The notes under the pieces were generated by a model. That model saw nothing but the letters and a program-made list of their open reading frames with translations. It made no database searches and had not been told where the DNA came from. The position numbers and the translations under genes were made by a program. 64,000 bases of DNA. It comes from Buddleja alternifolia. Taxonomy: Eukaryota > Streptophyta > Magnoliopsida > Lamiales > Scrophulariaceae. Shown one piece after another: positions 21,377 to 35,500 of the stretch (positions within the stretch are counted from its first letter, which is position 1; every line of letters starts with the position of its first letter). The stretch spans positions 28,871,953-28,935,952 of the forward strand of contig CM033408.1 of NCBI GenBank assembly GCA_019426215.1, given 5' to 3'.

Positions 21377-22100
21377 AATAATGCCCAGACTTATATTTAA
21401 AAAATGAGTAAAAAAAATTGCATGCAAATGGTAAGTATATAATTTTCAATGGCAATATAAAAAGTGATTAAATATCAGTACGTTAAAAAAACAAAATTAT
21501 TTTGACATCATTATTTTATATAAAATTATTCGTTGATATCCCATTGAAACCCGAATAGATTGTTTTACTTCATACACGTGAAAGTTGATAAAACAACATA
21601 TATCGCACTCCTTAATATCGCTAATCAAAATCAAATACAAATTTTATAGTTCGATAATGTTTCACATAAATAAGGTTGAACAACAACTTGTTCGGATACA
21701 CTCGACTCATTTACATCATTATAAATACTATATCAACGTTGATTGGTGGGTCTTAAAGTTAATCATTACAATGACCAATGGTGGGTAATCATTATTGATT
21801 TTTCTATAATTTTTATTCGATGGGGGTGTTAAAGAAAATGGTCATTTACTGTCATCTCCCTCAAAGGAACAACATGAAATATAGTTTCACAAATGGAAAA
21901 ATCGGGTTGTAAATTCCAATCACTACTATAATCAGATAATAATCCACTGTTTTGCCCAGTTTCCATCGTAATTTGATGATGAAAATGAAAATAATTTTTG
22001 GTTTTCCGATAGGGGTGGTCAGTGGTGGCAAAAACATGGGATTATATATATCTATATATATGGAAGAGAAGACGTTTCTGGTTTTACTCAGGCTCCTTGT

Positions 22101-22205
22101 CCTTTAATGTCAAGAGTCGTGTGACTGTGGTCACTTTAATGTCAAGAGTCTTCGTTTCCTTTAATGTCAAGAGATGTCGTGTCCTTTAATGTCAAGAGTC
22201 GTGTT
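22101..22205 (+). repeat. Four copies of CTTTAATGTCAAGAG
   Basis: The 15-base word CTTTAATGTCAAGAG occurs four times at irregular spacing (starting about 22102, 22133, 22160 and 22182), mostly followed by TCGTG. A related AGAGTCGTGTG block recurs near 24068, at the start of the second duplicated segment. No coding meaning. Confidence 0.85.
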
Positions 22206-22978
22206 TTTTTTAACTTTAAAAAGATATATGTATCATTAAATAATGTCTAATAATGTGCTTATATTTAATAATAATTCTTTGTACCATAAAGTTGTTTCCT
22301 TATCTCGATGAAAGATATTGAGTATATTTTGAAATTCCATATCCTCAATAAAGGTTAACCAAGTTATTTGGTCTCAACAAAGGTGAACGGATCACATGGT
22401 ATAATATATATACATACATACATATATATATATATATGACATTAATTTAAATTTAGCACACTAATGTGTACATAGATGATAGGACCACAAATATCCAAAT
22501 GGAATAAGATAACATATAAAGAAACTACCACATTGTCAATTGGGTCCATCGTTTCATTACATTGTCTTTCTCTTTTATCACTATTTTTTTACCTAATAAG
22601 CGAAATATCCCCTTACTTATAATCTAAGAGTAAAAAAGAGAAACATAAGAAGAAGATACAGTAGTTACCTTTTTTTAAATATAGAAAATAAATTTTTATG
22701 CAAGTTTGTCCTATTATATAAAAAATATTCAACTTGTAATTTAAAAAATTAAATTTAGAAATTCTAAGATATACGTAACAAATTATTTGTACATCAAATA
22801 ACTTTGATATTTAAATTTAGGAATCCATAATTGAAGTACCAAATATTGAGATTTTTCAAAATAATAAATCTTAGGATGAAAAAAATCGAGTGTAAGAAAA
22901 TTCATGTGGAGTAAACAAACTCTCATACGAGAGAGAAAATAAATAGAGTATAAACAGTGGATAGTCATAGAAACAACC

Positions 22979-23224
22979 ATGGAACGAGCTACAATTTGTA
23001 ATAATGGACTTAGTTTTCTTTGTGACAATATAATTTTTCATGTTATGGGAAGGTTATCATGGTATGCATGCATTGTGGAGGAAGGCCAATTGGGTCTTTT
23101 AGCAAAATATTTTCAACATTGTTGGTATTCCATCCCTATTCTTTTATTTGATATTAACCTAAAGTTGTTTCCTTATCTCGATGAAAGATCTTGGGCAGAT
23201 CTTGAAATTCCATATCCTCGATAA
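22979..23224 (+). pseudogene. Truncated F-box protein copy
   Basis: An 81-codon ORF almost identical at its start to the larger F-box gene at 24516. The F-box core CDNIIFHVMGRLSWYACIV and LLAKYFQHCWYSIPILLFDI are present. The copy then breaks off into the dispersed repeat AAGTTGTTTCCTTATCTCGA and stops, losing all leucine-rich repeats. The surrounding 22.2-23.2 kb is a diverged duplicate of 24.0-24.7 kb, sharing AATGTCTAATAATGTGCTTA-type words. Notably this copy keeps a base that is missing in the longer one near codon 50. Confidence 0.75.
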
Positions 23225-24378
23225 AGGTTAATTAAAGTTAGTATAACTAAAATTGGGTTCATCGTTTCATTTCATTGTTTTTTTCTTTTATCACTATTTT
23301 TTTGTCTAATAAACTAAATATGCCATTACCAATAATCTAAGAGTAAAAAAGTGAAAAATGTCTAATAATATGGTTATGTTTAATCATAATTCTTTGTACC
23401 ATAAAGTTGTTTCCTTATCTCGATGAAAGATATTGGGTAGATATATGAGTTACGGATATGGTCCACTTTTTTATGATGTAGAGTTTTCTTTCAAAACTCT
23501 CACATCCTTAAATAAGCAAATACAATTAAAGATAATACTAAATATTAAACTACATCTTCGTTCCTCCTTGTTGTACCTCACTTAATCATTAAAATACCAT
23601 TGATAACAACTTAATTATTAAATACAATTAAGGATAATAATGATGTTCTTTTTCCGTCTTGCTGCTCGCCACTTATAATTAAAATATAATTGATATCGAC
23701 TGAAATGATTAGCATAGTCAGTCTGTTGAGATTAACATATAATTGTTATCCACTTACTGAACCGATTAGCACATTCAGAATCTCTTCAATCAACAATTTC
23801 AGTTCTGCAAAATGCGTCATACAATGCAAATTGCTCAAGAAACCAAGCAAGGGATCTAATGTGGCGGTGGTCACCCAACACAAATTCTACCCATAATTAA
23901 AGTCTGTCTAATCACACCACTAACCCCACTAATCACACCACTATCTCCACTAATCAAACCACTAACTCCACTAAGAATCATAACAAAAGAAGACTTCCCA
24001 AACCCTAAACAATCAATTATAAAAAATATTCAATTTATAATTTTAAAAATTAAATGTAGAAATTCTAAGAGTCGTGTGTCTTTTTAACTTTAAAAAATAT
24101 ATCTATCATTAAGTAATGTCTAATAATGTGCTTATGTTTAATAATAAATTTTTTGTACCCTAAAGTTGTTTCCTTATCTCGATGAAAGATTTTGGATAGA
24201 TCTTGAAATTCCATATCCTTGATAAAGGTTAATTAAAGTTAGTATAAATAAAGTTAGTGAGGATCAGAGTATAATTCAGGTTAATTAAAGTTAGTGAGGA
24301 TCAAAATTGAACAATATCTTCCTCCACCAAACCCTACAAAGAATTTTCAGAGTATAAATAGGGAATATTTGTTAGGAT

Positions 24379-24496
24379 CATCTTCTACGAATAGAAACAG
24401 GGGAGACAGGGGATCATCTTGCACGAGTAGAAACAGAGTATAAACAGGGAATTCAGGGGATCATCTTGCACAAGTAGAAACAGAGTATAAACAGGG
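24379..24496 (+). repeat. Tandem repeat upstream of the F-box gene
   Basis: GGGGATCATCTTGCACGAGT plus AGAAACAGAGTATAAACAGG is repeated with small changes about three times (from about 24379, 24410 and 24456). It sits directly before the ATG at 24516, in the likely leader or promoter. Confidence 0.8.
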
Positions 24497-24515
24497 TTAG
24501 TTCATATAAACAACC

Positions 24516-26114
24516 ATGGAACGAGGTACAATTTCTAATAATAAACTTAGTTTCCTTTGTGAGGATATAATTTTTCATGTTATGGGAAGGTTATCAAGGG
24601 ATGCATGCATTGTGGAGGCTGCCCGATTAGGTCTTTTATCAAAATATTTTCAACATTGTTGGTATTCATCCCTACTCTTTTATTCGATATTAACCGTTTC
24701 GAACAAAGGGGTTATCATGGTTTAGATTTTATTCATTTTGTTAATCGCACTATACTTGAACATAATGAAAGTGTGGTTGAAACTTTGAGCTTTGAGTTAC
24801 CAATGGGGGCCGAGGCATTGCATTCGATAAGGCAAGAGTGGGTGGCTTTTGGAATAGATCATTCTGTGCGCATACTGAAATTAGTCGGTCGGTTATCCAC
24901 TTCACTCCCCAACGGTCTGTTTTTCTCACAAACTGTTATTCAGTTAAAATTATATCTACCGAACTACATTGTTAGGTGGGAAGATAGATATAATTTACGA
25001 AATTTAAAAAGACTCACATTGAAGTACATTGTGCTGTATGATAACACATTTTCTTTACGACTTGGAAAATGGTGTCCTCAGTTGAATGATTTGCAGTTAT
25101 TCAATTGTGATTTTAGAGGACTAACAGAATTTCAGGCATATTTGCCTTCTGTAAAAATATTCAAGATGGCATTCAATCGAGCCCAAGGAAATGTGAATAT
25201 AAAAGTACACTTCCCCAATGTAGATGTCCTTGTTATTTTATTGAAACAAGATGAACAGGGTCCCGGTCATTTACAAGTAATGGGGCCGTTAGCTCGTTCT
25301 CTACAGTGGATAGTACACCGTCATGTACAATACATCGGATCAACTTGCTCAACATATCGACTACTTCGAGAGTTTGTAAAAATGACGAAAGAATTGCTGT
25401 CCAGCGAACGAGCACGTGTGCCGGTTGATTTTGTTAGGGTATATCTATATATCATTGTTTGAATAAGTGCAAATGCTTTTAAGAAGTTTTTTTGATTTTT
25501 TTTAATTGTTTGGTTAGAGGTTGGCGCATGTGGAGTCTCTACATCGCATTATGGCGAGGTATTTTTTTGTTAATATGCACTGTCTAGAGATCAGGTCTTC
25601 GAAGCTGCTTGACAATCTTGCTGTCACATTGGTGCTCATCAGTAGATGTACAGGCTTGAATAAACTTAAAGTCGATTTGGTGGTAATATTTTAAGTTTTA
25701 TTGTTTGTGGTTTATTAGTTATTACATGGTTTATTAAACACGTTTTTTGTTTGGTCTTCTAAAATAAAATTGTAATTGACTTAACATGTGTAGGGTGCAC
25801 CATGGGAAAATGCGGGCATTAGTGTATCCAACTACGTAAAGGACTGGAAGTTGCAAACAATGGGATTGGAGTCATTGAAAGAGGTCACGATATTCAACTT
25901 CTCGAGTTCTGATTGCGAGCTAAGCTACATTTTGTACGTGTTGTCGCAAACAACTGAGTTGGATACACTAAATATTTACTGTGTTAATCAATTTTTTGAT
26001 GATGTAATTGGTGTGTATAAGAGGGCATCAATTAGAGCGTATGAAGGTACCGCGTCAAAAAATGTGCAAATTCGTTTCATAAAAGGGGCTTACCCTATAA
26101 TAAGAGTAGAATGA
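24516..26114 (+). pseudogene. F-box/LRR protein gene, three exons, one-base frameshift in exon 1
   Basis: The N-terminus is an F-box (CEDIIFHVMGRLSRDACIV, then LLSKYFQHCWYS), which in plants bridges SCF ubiquitin ligases. A leucine-rich region follows (LKLYLPNYIVRW, LKRLTLKYIVLYD, LNDLQLFNCDF, LPSVKIFKMAF). Exon 1 runs to 25438 (AGG|GTATAT), exon 2 is 25518-25682 (HVESLHRIMARYFF) and exon 3 is 25794-26114, with an FBD-like tail (LESLKEVTIFNF, ELDTLNIYCVN) and a TGA stop. Compared with the copy at 22979, one C is missing near 24668, so the F-box (frame of 24516) and the LRRs (frame of 24605-25438) are out of frame. A sequencing error would make it intact. It lies inside the putative Helitron, opposite in orientation to RepHel. 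Confidence 0.8.
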
Positions 26115-26557
26115 AAATTGCACAATAATTTTACAGTAGTTCGAAATATCAATTTGATCCAACAATGTACTTAATTTGAATATGAATGTACGAGGTCAAG
26201 CAATTTGCACAAGGGCACTTAATTTCACATTCTTTGCCAAGATGTTTCATAACGAAATTTATAAATGAATCAACTCCAAAAAGTTCTCACCTAGTTCATT
26301 TTAATTAACAATTAGTAAAACTAACATAAACAAATTCAAAGCAACATCCATAGTGAATAAGACCGCAGCATTCGATAATTGCATTTCAAAGGCCAAAAGC
26401 ATGAACAAATAATTAACCGAGTATTATTGCAGATGGATACACAACACTATTAATCCAAAGAGTGAGGTGAAAAATAGTAGTTTGGAAAAAAAACCCAAAA
26501 AAAAATCCAACTCCATGGCCTAAGGAGTGGTTATTTACATTGGATTCATGCCTAACA
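26115..26557. other. Short non-coding gap between F-box and RPA 3' ends
   Basis: The F-box gene (+) and RPA-like gene (-) converge here. Only AT-rich sequence with A-tracts is seen; no Helitron-type hairpin/CTRR end was found in this gap, which argues that the element continues to 21343. Confidence 0.5.
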
Positions 26558-29367
26558 TCAAGTCCTTTTCCGCTTGGAAGACCGTATGATGGGTACATGT
26601 TCATCATCGGAATCAGCTACACAAATCCAGCGAAAGCTATATAAGTGGGTATGTTTTAAGGAAAACAACAGTTACAAGAATATGTGCAATAAAACGTAAG
26701 TGCATACCAGGAAGTATTAATTTGCGAGGGCCTTTTTCAACAAGCGGATTGACATCAACGTCTGAATCGCAAGGTATAGGTTCTTCTGTGGGAGCACACA
26801 TTGTGGTGGACGACAAGCAAGGAGGAACCTTATCCTTGTAAACCAGTTTATCTGAGCAACGTGGAACGTATAAATTAGACAAGGGAAAAAAATCATGAAA
26901 GATGTCGTAATCTCAAAGAAGACACAGAGCCAACCACTATCAAACAGCTTCTTTGTAGTTGTAGTGGAAGAAACAAGGTTGAGAGTGTGACTTTGAGTTC
27001 CAGCAGGCGTAGAGCTAAGCTTTGCTTCTGTTGCTATCAGGTTACCTGCGTGGGCCACACCTGCACACATTTATAAACTTAAATAAATATCTGAGGATGT
27101 GGAAAATGGTTGATGGATAAAGTTGAGGTAGGAAGATGTATGGCCTTGCCAGTAGGGGTAGTTGATTTCGAACCCTCTAGAGAGTCGTGCAAAGGTGATA
27201 ACTGAGTGAGCGAAACAGCTTTGCCCTTATCATCTTTACCAGGTCCAAGATCAGGTGTGTCAGTCATTGTCATGTCTTCATTTTCATCGATAATATCTGT
27301 GATTATATACTGGTCCTCTTCACCATGCTTTCGCAAGATGTGCTTTTTCCTAACAGTGAAAACGCAGGCCTTCTTGTTGAGTTGTTCGTTTGCAAAATGC
27401 ATGAAACCATTGAGCCCCTGAAAGTTAGTAAATGTCAGCTATGATATGATAGGCAATTTGATAGCTGAAACCAGTCAGAGACCACTCACCATACAATGAT
27501 CATTCATGCAATCCGCCGCATTACGCCTAAGCAGTTTTTCAGCAATTTCACCAAATGCAAATGCATCAACATCGGCGTCTTTATCATAAAGCATGATTGA
27601 TACCTTAGCCCTGAAGTTTCTATAGTCAATAACCTATGACAGGCCCAATCATGAACTTAATACACATATGTGATATGTCTGACCTGGGAATTGCAACGTG
27701 CAGTTCTTGGCAACGAGAACACTCAAATTCCACCCTACTTCAGCAGTCGTAGAGGATGGGCATTTGTCGCATGCAACGTAGAAGCATCGTTGCTCCATAT
27801 CTGTAATTTTTGCATAGGCTTCAACCCGCGTTTTCCCCATCTTTTTTAACGACCACAAGAGATGGACCATATCAATAAATTTAATTAGTAAGCCTCCGGA
27901 CAGATTCATTTTTAACATAATAAATAAACTAATGCAAGTGTATGATATACCTCTGTCGAATTCAGAAGTGAACTAATATCCATTAACTTAACGGAATTTG
28001 CAGAAGTTGATGCACCTGATCTTGAGAGATAACTTCGGTTGACAGCAATTTCGCGCAGAACGTCAACATTTTTTCGTTTCCTACATCTCAGTCACAATCG
28101 ATCAAACACGCATTCAACGTGCAAATAATGTAAATGCTAGTATGCTGACTTCAAATGAATGATTAAATAGTTTGTACATGAACTTGATGAACAATGACAT
28201 TACCATGCAGTAAGCTTCGCAGCCTCAGGTATGGGGGGATTAATAATGGCACCAGACGAAGCCGTTGACCCTAAAGAAATTCCTGAAGTGAAAATATATG
28301 CACAATATGAACAATACCAATATCATACACATATTAAAATAAACAGCAACGGAGAATATGCACAATATGAACAACGCAAATATCATACACATATTAAAAT
28401 AAACAGCAGAGGAGCTTTAATATATACCATAATAAGTGTTCACTATAAACCTAGTGAATTTAACGACCGGCATATTATGGGAGTCTACTTTGAGCTTCGT
28501 CCCGAAGTCTTCAACCAAATTACTCCAAAGTGTCAGGGCGTATGGTTTTAAACTGATAGACACGAATAGACCATTAAATCTATGATATTTCAATTCAAAC
28601 TGTAGCATAATTCAAAAGAATGTACAGTTACGGACTCTGAATCGATGACACCCAGGTCCTGAACAGTGATATCCCTCCCACGCGAAACAATAGTGCGTTG
28701 GGGCATTGTGTCAATAACAACCACGAGAACATCTACAAAAACACCAACTCAGTGGGCAATCAGTCAGCAATGAAAGTAATGGAAGGCATAGTGGTTAAAC
28801 TGCACATACAGATAAATAATAAGCGAGTAAACAAATGCAAAATCCCCAAAATACATTACCAATTAAAGATTTGCTCCCAACGAGAGATGGTAGTTCTGAT
28901 AAACGAGTGAAGAGCGATGCATTTTCAGAACTCGCTGTAAAACCATCATCGACCTTCAATATAGCGGTTTTAGAGTTTATAATCCACTGGTATGGATTAT
29001 CAATGATCCTATATTTTTCTTCAATAGGATTAACGCGCGCCCTAGATATAATATATGTGTTATGAACCAGCAACGTGTTGGCAAGAGTATTAATGTCACG
29101 CTGATACAAAGTGGCAACCACCTTTGAGCCCTGAATTGAAACACACGAATGGTTCAAATAACAAGCAAGAGAGAAAAAGCGCACACCGGTTCTATTTTAT
29201 GATAACGGTTAAAAAATTACCTTTTCATCTGCTAATATAATTTTTTGGTACTTGGTGGGACTTGTGGTACTTTGGCGGGGCTGCATTTTCTCCTCCACCC
29301 GGACTTTCACCTTCCACGTGGGGGTTGAAGGCGTAACGTCAGCAATGAAGACCAAATTGGACTGCAT
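26558..29367 (-). CDS. RPA70-like single-strand DNA-binding protein (Helitron-borne)
   Basis: Many small exons on the minus strand read as replication protein A large subunit. Exon 1 (29367-29221) has WKVKVRVEEK and SPTKYQKIILADEK. Exon 2 (29130-28860) carries the OB fold (VVATLYQRDIN, NTYIISRARVNPIEEKYR, NPYQWII). Exon 3 (from 28732) gives VVVIDTMPQRTIVSRGRDI. Then come LTLWSNLVEDFGTKL (about 28540), GISLGSTASSGAIINPP (about 28280-28205), VDVLREIAVNRSYLSR (about 28075), and a zinc-ribbon exon (27918-27650) with CFYVACDKC. Then DADVDAFAFGEIAEKLLR, a 27402-27079 exon, and a basic tail SSKRKRT ending at TGA 26558. In plants such genes accompany RepHel in Helitrons. The second half of the zinc ribbon (ECSRCQELHVAIPR) is in a different frame from the first, suggesting one indel near 27745. 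Confidence 0.78.
28297..28412 (+). repeat. 60-base tandem duplication in an RPA intron
   Basis: Units starting TATGCACAATATGAACAA at 28297 and 28357 are nearly identical and both include AAATATCATACACATATTAA-type sequence; only a few bases differ. It lies between RPA exons, so it should not affect the protein. Confidence 0.9.
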
Positions 29368-29566
29368 CTGAACATCATAGAAGAAAGTATAACACAAGAA
29401 GGCATGAAACATTGTCTAAACTACATGAATACAGCACATACACAGACATCGCAGAAAATCCAAGCACGAAAAATAGAAGTTGCATTGAAAACAACCGTTC
29501 CAATCATATTAACTAACACATAAACAACACGTTGACAACAAAAGGTATCGACTGACACACTTAACA

Positions 29567-32500
29567 TCAACAAGACGATAGCTTAAATATCTCAGGGTAA
29601 ACAATATTTTTGGTACTATGAAGAGGTAAATGAGTATCATCGTGCGAGATTGGGCGTATGAGAATTTTCACGTTAGAGGAGGTGCGGGCCCTTGAGATGG
29701 CCACGTATAATTGACCATGGGAAAAAACAGGTTCCTGCAAATAGATTCCGACATAGTCCAATGTTTGTCCTTGAGCCTTATTAATGGTCATTGCAAAGCA
29801 CAGCCGCAGTGGAAATTGATGGCGTTTGAAAGGAATGGGACACTTTATCTTATCAGAAGCTTGCAGGGGAATTCTTGGAATGAATACGTGCCGACCTTTG
29901 TAGTCTCCTATAGCCACTTTAGCTGCAATCAAACGAGGGCCTAGATGGCAAACAATAAGGCGTGTGCCATTGCACAATCCCTCAGATGGGTCCAAATTTC
30001 TGAGTAACATCACTGGGCAATTTAGCTTTAGCACAAGATGGTGAGGAGGTAACCCACTAACAGAAACTGAATTTAGGTAATCTCCATATTCACTCTGCTG
30101 CCCTGGATCATCAGTTTTATTGAAGCTCATATATTCGACAGGAAGTCCCGGGAATTTCTCTATAAGTTGTGCATTAATATCATCAACAATATCATTCTTC
30201 GGTGTCAATATGGCACGACTGACAACGAAAAATGGATCAGCGGTGTCAGAGTAAAAAGAAGGGAATACACAGTTGATTAATTGACTTAATGAGTCGGCAG
30301 GATTGACAAAAGGAATGCACAGATGTGATGGCAATTGTATTATATCATCGATGACACAAGGATGGGTACCGTCACCGATACTGAGCAAGAGATCAATGAA
30401 CATAGGATCATCACGGGCACGCATGTTGACATGTAGCCTAAGCTTTCGGATTGAAGGCCATAAAAATGAACTAACAAGACTGGCCCCAACCATATCATCG
30501 CGAGAACCTCCCACAATTATAGGGAGTGTCTGCCTAAAATCCCCGCCAAACAGAACAACCTTACCACCGAAAAGTAAATCTGAATCGCAGACATCACGGA
30601 GTAATGTATCCAGCGCCTCGACAACACATTTGTTCGCCATTGTCGCCTCATCCCAAACTATCAATTTGGCCACCTTAATCAATCGCCCTAAACTGCTCTG
30701 CTTACTAAGCTTTGAATTAGCATTATCATCAAACTCGAGAGGGAATTTAAACCTCGAATGAGCTGTGCGCCCGCCTGGTAACAAAGAGGCAGCTACACCA
30801 GATGTGGCAACTGATAAAGCTATGTGATCATGCGACCGCACATATGCAAGAATAGATCTATAGAGAAAAGTCTTCCCTGACCCTCCAGGGCCATCAACAA
30901 AGAATGCGCCCCCCACATCACCATCTAAGGCAGAAATAATCAAGTCGAATGCTTCCCTTTGACAAGCATTTAGCATAGATGCTGAAATCAAGTCTTGCGG
31001 GGACACGATAATTGACTTCTCCCTAGCTATTTCGGTGCAGAATTTCTGTTCTTCAGTTAGTCGAATGGACTGTTCAGACAAAGAGTAGTCATTTATACTT
31101 TTTCCCATTGATTGCAGGATACAATGTATGGATTGTAAAGCCTTTTGTTGAGCTACAGCATCACTGACGTGTGGTTGTTTGCTGAAATCCTGAGAAAGTT
31201 GTAGATGGAATGAGTGCCAGAGATGAACTGGATCACCTGGAGCGCAGTAAACTAAAATAGTGGCAAAGAGGCGACGAAGACTGGGAGCCATCTGATGTAA
31301 AGAAGCCTCTTCTAAGCAGTCCGAAATATATGAGTCGTTCTCTAATAATCCCAGATGCAGTGCAGCCTCACGAAACGTAGGATATTCAAGACCGTTAACT
31401 GTTCGCAGGAATTGAGCCGAAGGTGGACACCGAATATTATTAAGTAAAATACGCTTGAAAAAACGTTCTCCTTCACAAGGATTGACTGTAACCAAGCGAC
31501 CAACCACCTCTTTTTTGGCACGTACAGACCAAGACCGCGCATAATTGTTCCACACATAATGCTCAGGAAATTCTCTATATAACAGGTTGAGTTGCTGTGC
31601 TTTTCTATCAAGAGCATTTGTTCTAAAGAATTCAGTTAGCATTGTTCGCTGAGAGAGAGGATTAGTAATAATGTCAAGCAAGGGAGCCTGTCGACCAAAC
31701 CTGATTACATGTTGATTTTCCAGATGGACCTGGAGAACAATAACAGGAGGATGCATGTCGCTAAGGGCAAATCCATATATTCTCCAGTGGGCCTCCGGAG
31801 CTGCTACCCACCTGCCAGTTTGGAAATTACGAATTTCATCGTCTGCTTGTGCATCAGAATCCCCAACAATGTTATAAGCAACCCTATCATGTCCTTTGTA
31901 TATATACTTGTACAAATACTTTACAAGCTTTATATCACAACATATCTCCACATTGATGTGGCAGTTGTACTTTGCCAGCAAGTACGGATTGTAGGGAACG
32001 ACCCACCTATTATCAAGTCTAGATTTTCTGACAACCACAAAATCCCCATTCTCCCTCCTCCTGTACATGGGGTAAGAGTTCGAACCAATATGCGTTGTGG
32101 CAATGAATTTTTTAGGGTAGTGGTTCTTGCAATTGCCATCGCGCATGCAAACATTCGTTGGGTTCAAATCCCCGCACGGCCCATGCAGCATGTGTTTTAT
32201 AACGTAGGACCGAAGGAATGGATGTGAGGACGCACTGGGCAACTCTGCTGATATTATGCCATCGTATATATCTGCCGTCAAGATTTTGTGTGAAGGATTT
32301 AAAATCACAAGCCAGTGTACGTGGGGCAATCCACGCTTTTGAAATTCTACTACATAGACATACGCAGCCACGGACCCGAACACTTTCTTCCTAACAATAT
32401 CATTCTTCATTTCATCCAACTTTGCCTTGAATACCCTTGCAAGAAGATCAGGTCGGTCTTCGGCACGTTCATGCTTCAAGAGCGAATCTGCAATCTCTGG

Positions 32501-35500
32501 CCACGCTGGATTGCATGTCATTGTAAGGAAGATATCAGGCTTGCCAAATTTTTGGACCAAAGCCATAGCATTGACATAGCGCCGTCGCATATCCCGAGGA
32601 CCCCCAATGAAAGAGGAAGGCAAGACAAAACGTCGACCAACTGCGTTAGGGTTATTCTGACCATCCACTGACATACTATCTACGACGCTCTGGTAAGTAT
32701 CTGTGCGCATATCAAGTTGTCGCTGCTCTGACCTGTAATAATCCAAGCGCTGAGTCTCCAATTTAATATACATGTCAATTACAAACTGCTGGCATAATCT
32801 TCCAAAGTGAAGCAGATAAGATTTATCCCGAGGACGTAACTGAAACAAGTAACAATAATATTGGCGAAGTGACACATAAGATCCCCGCTCACTACCATCT
32901 TCTAAAACTGAAAAAATGACAGAAGAACAAGAATCAGGCTAGCTTTCGTGGTCAGGAAATAATTCACAAAGTAAAAAAAAAACAATGATGCAGAAGAATA
33001 TTTCAAGATGGGGAAACACATTGGAGTTAGTACTTGGTGGGTTACTATTTTGGTGGAGTCAAAATAATACTTGTTAGTTTACAAAACTGAACAAAATAAA
33101 AAATGAAAGGGGGATAATACAATCAATACTAAAAAAACCTAAATACCTTGATTTTATACTCACGTGGAGCTTTCAATAAGCATATTTGCCATAATTCCCT
33201 AGATAGCTTTTTTTTAGAACAGCTTTTCCCAAGGGAATTTATGAAAAAATGAGACAAGCTAAGATTTACGCCATATTTCCCTCAATAAAATGAGATAAGC
33301 TAAATAAACAACATTTAATTTTTCGTCAAATTCATAACGATGATACCTTAATCATTAACAGAAAGAATTATCCACGTCATAATTTATCAAACTATTCTTG
33401 TAACCATGAAAGTTTTTCCTAAAGAAATAAACATATTGTAAAAGTAGTCTTGTTGATTTAAGACTTTTATAGGGTCTTATATATTTTCATATATTGACCT
33501 CACCAAAAAAAAAATTAATATATTTATCTGAAAGAAAAGAGATCCAAATTTTAATCAGTACCTTGTGATTATGGGTAAAGCAATTTCCTGATTGAAACAC
33601 AACCACCTACTCAACACACTTTAATTGTTGTTTAATTTGATCAGTTACTTAATGGAAAACTCCAGGTAAAGTGATGTGAGAGTGAATAGGTGTGTAAGGT
33701 CTAGCATGTTTTACTCTATTATTAACTATATTGCAATGCAATAACTTACTTGATAAACCTTATTAAATGCCGATGCAAAGAAATGCCAAGTAAGTTTCAT
33801 GGTATGGTATCATGCATATTCTGTGATACATAAATTATGGATTAGAAGTAAGCAGAGTGAAGGTATAATTTAGCTGGTAATTGTAACTGGGCAATATCAT
33901 ACATTTCAATTGGATGCTTATTCATTCTACATATCCACATAAAATTTACATCACATGTATACGCATGCTTAAAGATTATATCTATATACTACTATTTATT
34001 AAAGTTGAGTAGCCTAAAATCATATTGTAAATCAATTGAAGTTTGTCTATAACCATTCCGTTTTATTCTTTAAATTGGTTGGGAACTGATTTATAGAATA
34101 ATTGGCAGCCATATTTTCTTAAAGAATAATTGGAAGCCAAGTTACGAAGACAGTCCAAAGAATGGATTACTTGGGAAATTAAAAATGCACTTTACAAAAT
34201 GTCTTTATACCATAAATAGTTTAAAGGCAATTAGGAAATACTTCTTTAGTGATTTTCTAATTACATGTGTTACCACAAATGAGTAGTAGATTTTGAAAAA
34301 CTGCAAGGAAATTGCATTGCTCATCGAAAGCAATAACCGACCATTTTCACATTTTCATTTACATCTTTAAAACTCAAAAGGCATGAAATCCACATGAAGG
34401 GGGAAAAAGATTGAAAGCAAGAAACATGTACGAGCAGTTTGTACTCATGTGGTCAAAACATATTAGGTGACAATAATATTTTGCGCAAGCCAATGCTAGG
34501 GAGTCTAAAAAACAATGTACAAAATGCAATGCAGAACATCGAAAAAGAGCACCATACCATCAGCTTCATTTGCAATAGAATGCAGCCGATTCAGCAAGAT
34601 TGGGAGAGATCAATGACGCAGACTCTCCAAACGCATGATGGCCAGTGTCAACTACAGGATGTTGAGTGTGTTTCCTATGCTTGGAGATCCGAGAGTGCCA
34701 TCCAGGTTCACCTCTTGGGAACAACAATGGATATTGGAGGGGGTCATAACAGCCGTAATAATATTTAATGGTATGGCTTGTATCTTCATTGACATAAACA
34801 TGTATGTCCCGTGTGATGGTCTCGTTTGATGGATCAGCCTCCTTCCATATTGCGCCAACTTGAGAAACGGAAGGCAAGTTGAAAGTGTGCTGATCCAGGG
34901 CAGGTGTACTACGCAGCACAATGGTATAATTCACCAAAGGAGTATAGTGGCGGAGGCTTCTGAAAAAGCGACAATAAGGATTGTCCCTGAGCATATGCAC
35001 AAGCTAGCAACCAAGTCAGGATTCAAATGAAAGCTACGCTGACCGGGTGGTACGCACCAGCCCATCAAACTCATGAAAATACAAATCTAAATTTGAAGCA
35101 GCCGGTGCATCCTCCCTCAGGCTGCGAATATAGTGATACACCATGCCTTGAACAACCAGCGTGTATATGCCCTTGTTTGACCAGCAATAATTTTTATCAG
35201 CCTTCATACCAATGGACGTGAATGCGAGATAATTGTTGTAAGACCTTATGTGCCGCCTAAATTCAACGGAAATCTCGGACTCTCCAATAAGAAGGTCGGT
35301 CAACCCGGGCAACATTTCACGCGGGGCCAAGGAAACCTGACCCTCCCCACAACAAAAACCAGGAGGCTCGCGATAAAATCGCAAGGCATTACAATAGACA
35401 CAAGGAGCTACATCCGGAAGTATCCACGGCTCAAGGGCAGATCGTCTATAAGGCTCATATTTCTCCTCCTTTTTCGGGTGGAGGGAACAGGGTCTGGAGA

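Noticed and set aside
28297..28412. CRISPR-like spaced repeat
   Set aside because: Only two directly adjacent units without spacers in an intron of a eukaryotic gene.
30303..32671. Several plus-strand ORFs of 118-172 codons opposite RepHel
   Set aside because: They are antisense shadows of the conserved RepHel frame; no family motifs.
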